A DNA stretch of 43,309 nucleotides from Tritonibacter multivorans (GTDB taxonomy: Bacteria; Pseudomonadota; Alphaproteobacteria; Rhodobacterales; Rhodobacteraceae): positions 1 to 43,309 of the forward strand of contig NZ_CYSD01000028.1 in the NCBI RefSeq assembly GCF_001458415.1. Reading direction: 5' to 3'. The notes beneath the pieces were generated by a model, which saw only the letters and a list, made by a program, of their open reading frames with translations, had not been told where the DNA came from and ran no database searches. The translations under genes and the position numbers were made by a program. Shown here piece by piece: positions 8,563 through 15,312 of the stretch; the first letter of the stretch is position 1; each line of letters opens with the position of its first letter.

Positions 8563-8830
8563 GTTCGTGAACCTATTGTTCGAGAGCGGAAGGTCGATGA
8601 AGCAGACGGGTCCAATTCAGTGCCCCAAAAGGGATGTGGAACGGATGTTGATTTAAAGTCAAACCAACACAACGCCAAGCCTTACCAGAGCAGGCGCAGA
8701 CAAAATGGACTTTGATTTTTATCGCTCTCAAACACCTCATATACTGGCAGAAGTGTCGGTCTGGATGATGGCCAAACCGTGAAGGGCGGAGGCAGTTGTA
8801 ACACATTCCACCCTCAGCTAAGTTCTTCAT

Positions 8831-9178
8831 ATGGTAATATTTCGCGGCATACTCGCAATCGCTCTGGTTGCCATGCTCTTGATCGGGAACCTGATCGAGG
8901 GCGCTGCGCATGCTGGAACCTCTGACTGCGTTGGTGCCCATTGCCATGAACATACACCAAACTATGATGCTCACGACGCAGGCCATTCACATGAAGGCAC
9001 TGGTAGCGATCAGGTAAAGCACGACTGCTGCAACCAGATATTTTGCCAAGCGGTGGCGTTGTGGAACGATCCAGCTATGGTGCACCCAGTTGGCTTTCAA
9101 TCTGCGTCTTGTGGTCAGACCGGGCAGCTCGTCGCTGTAAACTGGCCCAGCACCCTGGAACGACCGCCTAACAGCTGA
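8831..9178 (+). CDS. Exported His/Cys-rich small protein, probable metal-binding, first gene of the copper module
   Basis: The 115-residue protein has a signal peptide (MVIFRGILAIALVAMLLIGNLIEGAAHA) followed by a His- and Cys-rich segment: SDCVGAHCHEHTPNYDAHDAGHSHEG, then KHDCCNQIFCQAVA. Such composition suits periplasmic copper binding. No named family is recognised with confidence; it is loosely like the small DUF2946-type proteins found with copper genes. It lies upstream of the cytochrome c-copC-copD genes on the same strand, with a 98-base gap. The start at 8831 is the only ATG before the hydrophobic segment; its ribosome site is weak. Confidence 0.65.
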   Translation: MVIFRGILAIALVAMLLIGNLIEGAAHAGTSDCVGAHCHEHTPNYDAHDAGHSHEGTGSDQVKHDCCNQIFCQAVALWNDPAMVHPVGFQSASCGQTGQLVAVNWPSTLERPPNS

Positions 9179-9276
9179 AACACGCCCATCGGGTTTGCCC
9201 AGTTCTTTGGGCAAAGCGTGATCTGTCCCGCCCTCTTGGGCGATCGACAACTCTTTCAGCATGTTAGGAAATCTAC

Positions 9277-9720
9277 GTGAACACTAAATACCTATTCCTT
9301 GGCGTGAGCGCCGTTGCCGCAATTGCTGCTTTTGGCTTCCTTCGCCTAGAACCAAAGCAGGACATCGCTCAAGACGCTCCAGCCACCCAAACGGCCACAG
9401 ACACGGCCATGGTGGCGATTGCCATGCCGGAGATCAGCGGCAATGCGGCGATCGGCCAGAACATCTTTGAAAATATCTGTGCGGCCTGTCATGGCGCGCA
9501 GGGTGTCGGCAACGCAGAGGCCGGGCCACCGCTCATTCACAAAATCTATGAACCCAGTCATCATGGCGACGAAAGCTTTCAGCGCGCGGTCGCACATGGC
9601 GTTCGCGCCCACCATTGGCGGTTTGGAGATATGCCACCGGTCGGAGGCCTCACACGTGGCGACATCGCCATGGTGATTGACTACATTCGCGCCATCCAAC
9701 GCGCCAACGGGATTAACTAA
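9277..9720 (+). CDS. Membrane-anchored or exported class I cytochrome c
   Basis: Residues 1-22 (NTKYLFLGVSAVAAIAAFGFL) form a signal/anchor. The heme motif CAACH is at about residue 70 and the axial Met probably lies in GDMPPVGGLTRGDIAMVIDYIR near the C-terminus. This is a monoheme periplasmic cytochrome c. The start is GTG at 9277 with AGGA eight bases upstream. It directly precedes copC (11 bases), so it is in the copper operon and may accept electrons from copper or cuprous oxidation; that role is inferred from context. Confidence 0.88.
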   Translation: MNTKYLFLGVSAVAAIAAFGFLRLEPKQDIAQDAPATQTATDTAMVAIAMPEISGNAAIGQNIFENICAACHGAQGVGNAEAGPPLIHKIYEPSHHGDESFQRAVAHGVRAHHWRFGDMPPVGGLTRGDIAMVIDYIRAIQRANGIN

Positions 9721-9731
9721 GGAATACGACC

Positions 9732-10073
9732 ATGAAATACTTTGCCCTTTTTGCTTTGCTCGCATCTCTTGCGTCTGGTGCGTTTGCTCATTCCCGTGTC
9801 GACACGACGACGCCCGAAAATGGCGCGGTGATTGCAGAAGTCCCGGCAGGCATCAGTTTCAATTTCGCCGATGACATTCGCCTGACGCGGGTGGAAATGA
9901 CCCATGCGGACCACCCGTCGGTGCAACTCGATCTCGGAGACCAAAAAAGCTTTGATCGCTCCTTTACGCTTCCTCTGACAGGCATGGGGGTTGGCATCTA
10001 TCGCATCGAATGGCGCGGGCTTGGGATCGACGGCCATGCGATGCAGGGCGAATTCACGTTCACGGTGGAATGA
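9732..10073 (+). CDS. copC: Copper resistance protein CopC
   Basis: CopC is a small periplasmic beta-barrel that binds copper and works with the inner-membrane protein CopD. The 113-residue precursor has a signal peptide ending GAFA, so the mature protein begins HSRVD, giving the N-terminal His ligand typical of CopC. The Cu(II) site is completed by the D-G-H in GIDGHAM near the C-terminus. The Met-rich Cu(I) loop seen in some homologues is absent, so it looks like a Cu(II)-only CopC. The stop overlaps the copD start (ATGA). Confidence 0.92.
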   Translation: MKYFALFALLASLASGAFAHSRVDTTTPENGAVIAEVPAGISFNFADDIRLTRVEMTHADHPSVQLDLGDQKSFDRSFTLPLTGMGVGIYRIEWRGLGIDGHAMQGEFTFTVE

Positions 10074-10942
10074 GCATGCCGGATATTTGGGGTCAGGCTG
10101 CAATCCTGACGAAACTACTTTTGTATGTAGGGGCGTTGGGGGCGAGCGGGCTGGTGATCGTTCAGATTGCTTTCGCCACTGCAACGTCTTCTTTAACCCA
10201 ACGTTTGCGACGCCAGGCAATTGCTCTTGCAGGTTTGGCGCTAGTGGCATCGCTTTTGGGCTTCATGTTGCGCGGTGCGGCCCTGACCGGCGGCGCAGAC
10301 GGAATGACCGATCCGGAAATGCTGGGTCTCCTATGGCAGACCCCTGTTGGTGAGGCGCTTTTGTACCGCCTCGCGGGGGGAGCATTGATCATCGTCGGTT
10401 CTTTGATATCCCGCTTCGGTCACTGGGGCACTCTGGTGGGTTGCGTGCTGTTGCTTTGGTCCTTTGCCCAGATCGGTCACCTCGCAGACATTGGGCCGTT
10501 CTATGTGCGCCTTCTATTGTTGCTGCACCTGCTTGGCGTCGCATTCTGGATCGGCGTTTTACCACCTTTGCATCGGCTGTCGCGTACGCCAGATCACCTT
10601 AGCCAGGCGGCGCAGCTTGGACATCAATTTGGTCAGGCTGCAATGATCATCGTTCCGGCTCTCTTGCTCGCGGGCCTCGTCATCGGATGGCTGCTGACCG
10701 GCACCCTGGCGGCTTTGATCAGTACAGGTTATGGACAAGTCCTGATGATCAAACTCGCACTCGTTGCCGTGGTCCTAATACTGGCGGCGGCAAATAAACT
10801 CCACTTTGTTCCGAAAATGCAGGCAGGAGACGCCAATGCGGCGCGGCATCTGGCGCGATCAATTCAGATAGAAACAGCGGTCATTCTGGTGGTGCTTGCA
10901 GCAACTGCAACGCTTACCAGTGTGCTTTCTTTGCCAAGCTGA
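10070..10942 (+). CDS. copD: Copper resistance protein CopD, inner-membrane
   Basis: The product is polytopic with about eight hydrophobic segments and matches the CopD/YcnJ-type membrane domain (WIGVLPPLHRLSR with conserved His/Pro, FGQAAMIIVPALLLAGLVIG, LMIKLALVAVVLILAAANK). CopD is thought to move copper across the inner membrane together with CopC. I chose the ATG at 10070 because it overlaps the copC stop by four bases; the frame is open further upstream, but that would run back through copC. Length about 290 residues, as expected for short CopD proteins. Confidence 0.9.
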   Translation: MSMPDIWGQAAILTKLLLYVGALGASGLVIVQIAFATATSSLTQRLRRQAIALAGLALVASLLGFMLRGAALTGGADGMTDPEMLGLLWQTPVGEALLYRLAGGALIIVGSLISRFGHWGTLVGCVLLLWSFAQIGHLADIGPFYVRLLLLLHLLGVAFWIGVLPPLHRLSRTPDHLSQAAQLGHQFGQAAMIIVPALLLAGLVIGWLLTGTLAALISTGYGQVLMIKLALVAVVLILAAANKLHFVPKMQAGDANAARHLARSIQIETAVILVVLAATATLTSVLSLPS

Positions 10943-10946
10943 GGTC

Positions 10947-11387
10947 ATGATGATCACAAGATTTTCACCCGCTTTAATTTTATGTGTCTCCGCCAGTGGA
11001 TCCTTCGCGGATCACGAGTTGGACAGTCGTGATCTGTCAAACGGGGAAACCCTTTATGCGGAACACTGCGCCGCCTGCCACGGAGCCAATCTGGAGGGGC
11101 AGCCGGACTGGCAAACACCTGATGAAAACGGCGTTCTCCCTGCGCCCCCGCATGACCAGACAGGGCACACCTGGCACCACGACAATCAACTCTTGTTTGA
11201 ATACACAAAGTTGGGTGGTGAAGCCGCTCTGGCGAAACGCGGTGTCACTGAGTTTGCCAGCGGGATGCCGGGATTTGGTGACATCGTGACGGATGAAGAG
11301 ATTTGGGACACTCTCGCCTATATCCGCTCGACCTGGCCGGAACGTGTTCAGGACATCCAAGCCGCGCGAAACCCACCGCATGAATAA
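10947..11387 (+). CDS. Periplasmic cytochrome c, second of the copper operon
   Basis: From the ATG at 10947 the protein is 146 residues with a signal peptide (ITRFSPALILCVSASGSFA) and a monoheme cytochrome c domain: heme motif CAACHG at about residue 40 and an axial Met in FASGMPGFGDIVTDEEIWDTLAYI. The His-rich PHDQTGHTWHHDNQ insertion could add a metal site. It starts four bases after the copD stop, so it is cotranscribed. An upstream in-frame start inside copD was rejected because it lacks a ribosome site and would put the signal peptide internally. Confidence 0.88.
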   Translation: MMITRFSPALILCVSASGSFADHELDSRDLSNGETLYAEHCAACHGANLEGQPDWQTPDENGVLPAPPHDQTGHTWHHDNQLLFEYTKLGGEAALAKRGVTEFASGMPGFGDIVTDEEIWDTLAYIRSTWPERVQDIQAARNPPHE

Positions 11388-11489
11388 GGCATTTGGGATC
11401 GGGTCAACTTCACATCACGTTCTGGTTAGACGCACCGCGATTTTCGCCTCTGCGATTTATAAGCTTGGGCCAATTTAGGAGACAAAACC

Positions 11490-11945
11490 ATGCTTACACG
11501 CCGGAGAACGCTCGGTCTGCTGACCGTTGCACCAGCCTCGACCGCCCTTTTGCCGTCCGTTGCGTTGGCGCGTGAACCAGAAGTTTTTCAAAACCCGGTC
11601 GCGGTAAATGCCATCGATCCTGTCGCGTATTTTAAGCAGCAGAAGCCAGTGCCTGGCCAAGCCGCACATGCAAGACGTTGGAATGGCGCAGAATGGCGCT
11701 TCGCCAACGAAAACAACGCCAACACGTTCGCGGCAAATCCAGAGGCCTTTGCCCCGGTGTTCGGTGGCTACTGTGCTTTCGCAGCATCGCGTGGTTACCT
11801 CGCCCCAACGATCCCAGAGGCCTGGACCCTCTATGAAGACAAGCTTTACCTGAATGCGAGCTTGCGCGCGCAGGAACTCTGGCTGCGGGACGTTCCGGGA
11901 AACATCGCTGCCGGTTTGGGGAATTGGCCGGGCATCCTTGGCTGA
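11490..11945 (+). CDS. YHS-domain protein with Tat-like signal
   Basis: The 151-residue product starts with a twin-arginine-type leader (LTRRRTLGLLTVAPASTALLPSVALA) and then a YHS domain: AVNAIDPVAYFKQQKPVPG, WNGAEWRFANENNANTFAANPEAFAPVFGGYCAFA. YHS domains are short Cys/Tyr/His modules linked to metal-handling proteins. A ribosome site (TAGGAGA) precedes the ATG. It is about 100 bases after the second cytochrome and on the same strand, so it is likely the last gene of the copper operon. Function in copper handling is inferred from company only. Confidence 0.85.
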   Translation: MLTRRRTLGLLTVAPASTALLPSVALAREPEVFQNPVAVNAIDPVAYFKQQKPVPGQAAHARRWNGAEWRFANENNANTFAANPEAFAPVFGGYCAFAASRGYLAPTIPEAWTLYEDKLYLNASLRAQELWLRDVPGNIAAGLGNWPGILG

Positions 11946-11970
11946 TCTACTTGGCGGCCATACGTGGCTC

Positions 11971-12546
11971 TTAGAATGATCTGCGCAGAGCATATTTACC
12001 ACGCCCGGTTTTGCTCAGTGCCCCCTGATCAGTCAGGCTTTTCAACGCCCGATAACAGGTCTCTTTAGTAAGGCCGATTTCGCTCGCAAACTGTGTAACT
12101 GATCCGCGCAAGCGACCACTCGCGACCGCTAAGTAAACCCGTTCATTTGCGGTTTGTACGGCATGAAGCGTCAGGAGCTGGCGATAGTCTTGTACCTGCG
12201 CCGCTAAACGCCTTGTTAGCTCTTCTGAAAATACGGCGTCCTCGCGCTGACGCGTCTGGATAGCGCGCTTTGACACGCGAACAACTTCTGAAGGAGCGAC
12301 CGCTATCGCATCGCAGTGGTATTGATCAGAATAAAGAGACGCCTCCGCAAACATGCCGCCCGCTTTGGCATTGTGAAGGGTCACTGCCGCGCCCGCTTCG
12401 GTCATACGGGTCAGGCAAATCGCTCCAGAAACCACAAAAAACACACCCCGTGTCTCTTCCCCCTGACGAAAGGCATGCTCGCCCTTTGCTAGGGTCAAAG
12501 GCGTGCTTGCATTTTCATTCAGGAGATCAAAAGGTTCCGGCAACAT
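11971..12546 (-). CDS. Crp/Fnr-family transcriptional regulator
   Basis: The 191-residue protein has an N-terminal cyclic-nucleotide-binding-like beta barrel (about residues 15-105: LAKGEHAFRQGEETRGVFFVVSGAICL, AGGMFAEASLY) and a C-terminal winged helix (about 145-190: GSVTQFASEIGLTKETCYRALKSLTDQGALSKTGRGKYAL). It lacks the N-terminal cysteines of Fnr, so it is not an Fe-S oxygen sensor of that type; the effector is unknown. It is convergent with the YHS gene and divergent from the His-rich gene at 12621, making it the obvious candidate regulator of the copper module. Confidence 0.9.
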   Translation of the reverse strand: MLPEPFDLLNENASTPLTLAKGEHAFRQGEETRGVFFVVSGAICLTRMTEAGAAVTLHNAKAGGMFAEASLYSDQYHCDAIAVAPSEVVRVSKRAIQTRQREDAVFSEELTRRLAAQVQDYRQLLTLHAVQTANERVYLAVASGRLRGSVTQFASEIGLTKETCYRALKSLTDQGALSKTGRGKYALRRSF

Positions 12547-12561
12547 ATGACTTCAATCATA
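12546..12561. promoter_or_regulatory. Candidate Crp/Fnr-type operator (TATGA-N6-TCATA)
   Basis: A perfect dyad of two 5-base arms separated by six bases has the same geometry as Crp/Fnr boxes (pentamers six apart). It lies in the short divergent region between the Crp/Fnr gene and the gene at 12621 and touches the regulator start codon, as expected for autoregulation. A second shorter dyad, TGATCTATCA, lies at 12578-12587. Regulation is inferred from symmetry and position only. Confidence 0.4.
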
Positions 12562-12620
12562 TTTGGTTTGGCGCGAATGATCTATCACAGATCTAGCTTC
12601 AACAATAAAACGGCCCTGCC

Positions 12621-13148
12621 ATGTTCAAAATTTCGCTTTGCGTTTTCCTCGTACTCGCCACCTCTCCTGCTTTTTCTCAACACGCGCACCACCACTCAGA
12701 TGGGCCAACAGAGGTCGGGCAGTCAGCCTTCGCCGCGATTTCCGAGATCGTTGAAGTCCTGCAAAATGATCCTGAAACGGATTGGACCAAAGTGAATATC
12801 AGTGCTCTACAAAACCATCTCGTAGATATGGATCTTGTGACCACCAGAACCAAGGTCACCGTGGAAACGAAGGATATGATTGTGGCGATCACTGTCCTGG
12901 GCCAAGGCGAATCTGTTGGGGCAATTCAGCGAATGACAACGGCCCATGCACCAATGCTTGCGGCTGAGACGGGCTGGAAGATCGACGTCGATCAGACCAC
13001 GGCAGGAGCGATTTTGCGTATAGCCGTGAGTTCTGAGAAAGAACTGGCGCGGGCGATTGGACTTGGCTTCTATGGCGTTATGACCATTGGCGCGCATCAT
13101 CAAGCACACCATTTGCAGATCGCCCGAGGCGATAGTCCGCATCATTGA
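12621..13148 (+). CDS. Exported His-rich hypothetical protein linked to the copper module
   Basis: The 175-residue product has a clear signal peptide (MFKISLCVFLVLATSPAFS) followed by QHAHHHSDG, and ends with IGAHHQAHHLQIARGDSPHH, so both mature ends carry His clusters suited to copper or nickel binding. The middle part is an ordinary alpha/beta region with no recognised domain. It is transcribed divergently from the Crp/Fnr gene with a 74-base shared regulatory region, suggesting control by that regulator. Name and function are not known. Confidence 0.72.
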   Translation: MFKISLCVFLVLATSPAFSQHAHHHSDGPTEVGQSAFAAISEIVEVLQNDPETDWTKVNISALQNHLVDMDLVTTRTKVTVETKDMIVAITVLGQGESVGAIQRMTTAHAPMLAAETGWKIDVDQTTAGAILRIAVSSEKELARAIGLGFYGVMTIGAHHQAHHLQIARGDSPHH

Positions 13149-13334
13149 ATTAGCCCCTTGCTAAACTGGTTTTGAGAACGCCCGCTTCAGTATGAGTGTG
13201 AAAAGCTATTGAACACTTTTTCAGCCGAAGGTCAGGTTCCGTGCGTATGGCCGACATACGCCCAGCGTGCAGCATTCGGTAATCTGGGCTCGTTACCGAC
13301 CAACGCCGCGCAGGGGACAAAGACCCGCATTGAA

Positions 13335-13361
13335 TTGGCGAACGGCAGGACCGTTCGCCAA
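13335..13361 (-). terminator. Stem-loop after the short integrase gene
   Basis: A perfect 11-base stem (TTGGCGAACGG / CCGTTCGCCAA) with a CAGGA loop lies six bases past the integrase stop on the minus strand. The run that follows on that strand is only weakly T-rich (TTCAAT), so it is a probable but not perfect intrinsic terminator. Confidence 0.55.
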
Positions 13362-13367
13362 AATAGC

Positions 13368-14000
13368 TCAGATGTCGATACGTTCGGCGATGCTCAGGGC
13401 GTCTTCGAGTTCAACGCCAAGGTAGCGAACGGTACTATCGATCTTCGTGTGACCAAGTAACAGTTGGACCGCGCGAAGATTTCCGGTCTTTCGATAGATC
13501 TCCGCTGCCTTTGTCCGGCGAAGTGAATGGGTGCCGTATCCGCTTGGCTCCAGCCCGATCGCCGTGACCCAATCACGCACCAACCGTCCATACTGGCGAG
13601 TTGAAATGTGGGGCCGGTCATGAAAGCGGCTGGGAAACATAAACGGACACGCAAACATCTCGGGTGATTTGACCCAGGCAAAGACGGTTTCACGTGTGTT
13701 TTCCGTCAGTTCAAACTGGACAGGCCGCTTGGTCTTGCTCTGGATGATCGATACGCGTTCTCGCACGCGATCATCTTTGACGAGGTCGGAAACGGCCAGT
13801 TTGACCAGATCACAGCCACGCAGCTTGCTGTCGATTGCGACGTTAAATAACGCCAGATCGCGTAGATAACCCGCCAATTCAAGCCGCGCCCGGATCGCCC
13901 AGACCTGTTTTGGCAAGAGTGGCCGCTTCTGACCGATGATCCGCCCCTTGTTCCAGGCTCTGCGTTTCGGGGTGGTTGCGGGAAGTTGGACTCTTGGCAT
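13368..14000 (-). CDS. Short tyrosine recombinase/integrase
   Basis: Starting at the ATG at 14000 (MPRVQLPATTPKRRAWNKG) the protein is 210 residues, a compact tyrosine recombinase with most of the N-terminal arm-binding region missing. Catalytic residues are present: Arg in SKLRGCDLVKLAVSDL, Lys in SKTKRPVQFEL, HSLRRTKAAEIY (His/Arg), LLGHTKIDSTVRYLGV (His/Tyr). Such short integrases occur as single genes in many Rhodobacteraceae; targets are unknown. A GTG at 14042 would lengthen it by 14 residues. It marks the right edge of the copper module. Confidence 0.88.
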   Translation of the reverse strand: MPRVQLPATTPKRRAWNKGRIIGQKRPLLPKQVWAIRARLELAGYLRDLALFNVAIDSKLRGCDLVKLAVSDLVKDDRVRERVSIIQSKTKRPVQFELTENTRETVFAWVKSPEMFACPFMFPSRFHDRPHISTRQYGRLVRDWVTAIGLEPSGYGTHSLRRTKAAEIYRKTGNLRAVQLLLGHTKIDSTVRYLGVELEDALSIAERIDI

Positions 14001-14255
14001 GATATGCCCTCCAATCCTCCCTCCAAGCCCATGCACCAGCACCGCGCTGGCCGTGGAATTGTATCCTCATTGGCAAGGGCAGTTCTTGGACGGCGCCCGA
14101 CCGCGCCGGTGCTGCAAGCGCATTGGGCCGCAGAGAGCCCTTCCCGTGAATTTGAAATTCTCGCGGCGTGCGCATGTGGAACGAGTTTCGCTGCGACTGC
14201 GTGAAAATTTGTGCCGCGCCGCGATGTGAACGCGATGTGAATAGGAGCCGTTAAT

Positions 14256-14320
14256 GCGCTGCGCAGCAAGCCGAGGCGATCAATTCACAGATCGCGGGAC
14301 AAGTTTGCCTTCGCTGCGCT
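14256..14320 (+). repeat. Dispersed intergenic repeat, degraded copy C (partial)
   Basis: GCGCTGCGCAGC, then AATTCACAGATCGCGGGACA and CCTTCGCTGCGC, follow the order of the right half of repeat copy A (CGCGCAGCGAGG, AATTTACAGGTCGCGGACA, GCTTTCGCTGCC). The similarity is weaker than between copies A and B. The surrounding stretch 14001-14255 has no supported gene. Confidence 0.4.
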
Positions 14321-14376
14321 TCCACCAATGTCCACTCCCTCAGAGCGGTTGAAGTGTGTCAAGCATCTGTCAGATC

Positions 14377-14472
14377 GTTCTGATATAAAGAACGCAGTTC
14401 TTAAATGCAGAAAGCTGTTGACAGGACGCCACATCTTTCTGATAATAGGAAAATCATTCTGAATATTGGAAA
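14377..14472. promoter_or_regulatory. Three related imperfect palindromes, candidate IclR operators
   Basis: Three 17-base sites align: GTTCTGATATAAAGAAC (14377-14393), TTTCTGATAATAGGAAA (14436-14452) and ATTCTGAATATTGGAAA (14456-14472). The shared pattern is nTTCTGAnnATnnnGAAn, an AT-rich dyad with TTC/GAA arms like many IclR-family operators. Site 2 overlaps the -10 of the promoter listed below and site 3 sits just past the likely start site, about two helical turns away, so binding should repress transcription of iclR itself and the genes behind it. Confidence 0.6.
14418..14446 (+). promoter_or_regulatory. Sigma-70-type promoter of the iclR-led operon
   Basis: TTGACA at 14418-14423 and GATAAT at 14441-14446 are separated by 17 bases, near-consensus for a housekeeping promoter. 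The start site would fall near 14453, leaving a short leader before the ATG at 14479. The -10 is embedded in the second candidate IclR operator. Confidence 0.65.
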
Positions 14473-14478
14473 ACGACC

Positions 14479-15279
14479 ATGGACAAGACTGTTGCCAAAG
14501 CCTTTGCTCTTCTTGAAGAGCTTGCTCAGAGTGATCGACCTCTTGGGGTTTCAGAATTGTCCGAGAGACTTGGCCTTGGGAAAAGCAACGTTCACAGGCT
14601 GCTGCAGACACTGATTTCGCTGAAGTACGCTCGCCAAACCCCGGAGTCCTCTTATGTGGCATCTCTTCGGATGTGGGAGATGGGCCACCAAATCTTCTCC
14701 AATTTTTCGTTCCGCGATATTGCGAAGCCGTACATGCGTCAGCTGTCGAATCTGACAAACGAAACCGTTCATCTTTCTGAAATGGACGAGTTTGAAGTCG
14801 TCTATGTCGAGAAAATCGAGAGCAAGGAACCGGTTCGCACCTATACTCAACTGGGCGGACGGGCGCCTGCCTACTGCGTTGCGACCGGGAAAATTCAGAT
14901 GGCATATCTGCCCGAGAAGGATATCCGCCGCTGTTTTGAAACGGTCAATCAATTCACGTCACATACAATAACCGACGTCGAGGCATTCTGCCGCGAAGCC
15001 GTGGAAAACCGAGAGCGCGGTTATGCCGTAAACCGGGGCGAATGGCGATCGGACGTTGTCGGGTTAGCGGCACCCATCGCAGACAGTTCCGGAGAGGTTG
15101 TTGCCGCCATTGGATTGTCAGCTCCAGCCAGCCGGATCAGTGTCGAGGAAATGGAGCGTCATGCAGAAATCGTCACTGGTTTTGCCCGCGATATTTCCCA
15201 GGAACTTGGGTGTCCACGGTCATTTCTTGCCACTCTGCAACTGAACAAAGAAACCGAAGGCGCACGGCAGAGCCGGTAG
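14479..15279 (+). CDS. IclR-family transcriptional regulator
   Basis: The 266-residue protein has an N-terminal winged helix (residues 1-65: KTVAKAFALLEELAQSDRPLGVSELSERLGLGKSNVHRLLQTL) and the C-terminal IclR effector domain (TYTQLGGRAPAYCVATGKIQMAYLPEKD; RGYAVNRGEWRSDVVGLAAPIADSSGEVVAAIGLSAPASRI). IclR proteins usually respond to a pathway substrate or intermediate. The CoA-transferase gene follows after 33 bases on the same strand, so it is probably the local regulator. Three palindromes at its promoter suggest autoregulation. Confidence 0.95.
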   Translation: MDKTVAKAFALLEELAQSDRPLGVSELSERLGLGKSNVHRLLQTLISLKYARQTPESSYVASLRMWEMGHQIFSNFSFRDIAKPYMRQLSNLTNETVHLSEMDEFEVVYVEKIESKEPVRTYTQLGGRAPAYCVATGKIQMAYLPEKDIRRCFETVNQFTSHTITDVEAFCREAVENRERGYAVNRGEWRSDVVGLAAPIADSSGEVVAAIGLSAPASRISVEEMERHAEIVTGFARDISQELGCPRSFLATLQLNKETEGARQSR

Positions 15280-15312
15280 TTCCGGTTCTCTAAATCTCTG
15301 AAAGGAAATCCT

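Noticed and set aside
8573..8986. Minus-strand frame of 137 residues overlapping the start of the copper module
   Set aside because: It runs antisense into the signal peptide of the 8831 gene, has no ribosome site and no recognisable domain.
13209..13460. Plus-strand frame of 83 residues crossing the end of the integrase
   Set aside because: It covers the integrase terminator stem and repeat-like sequence and overlaps a real gene antisense.
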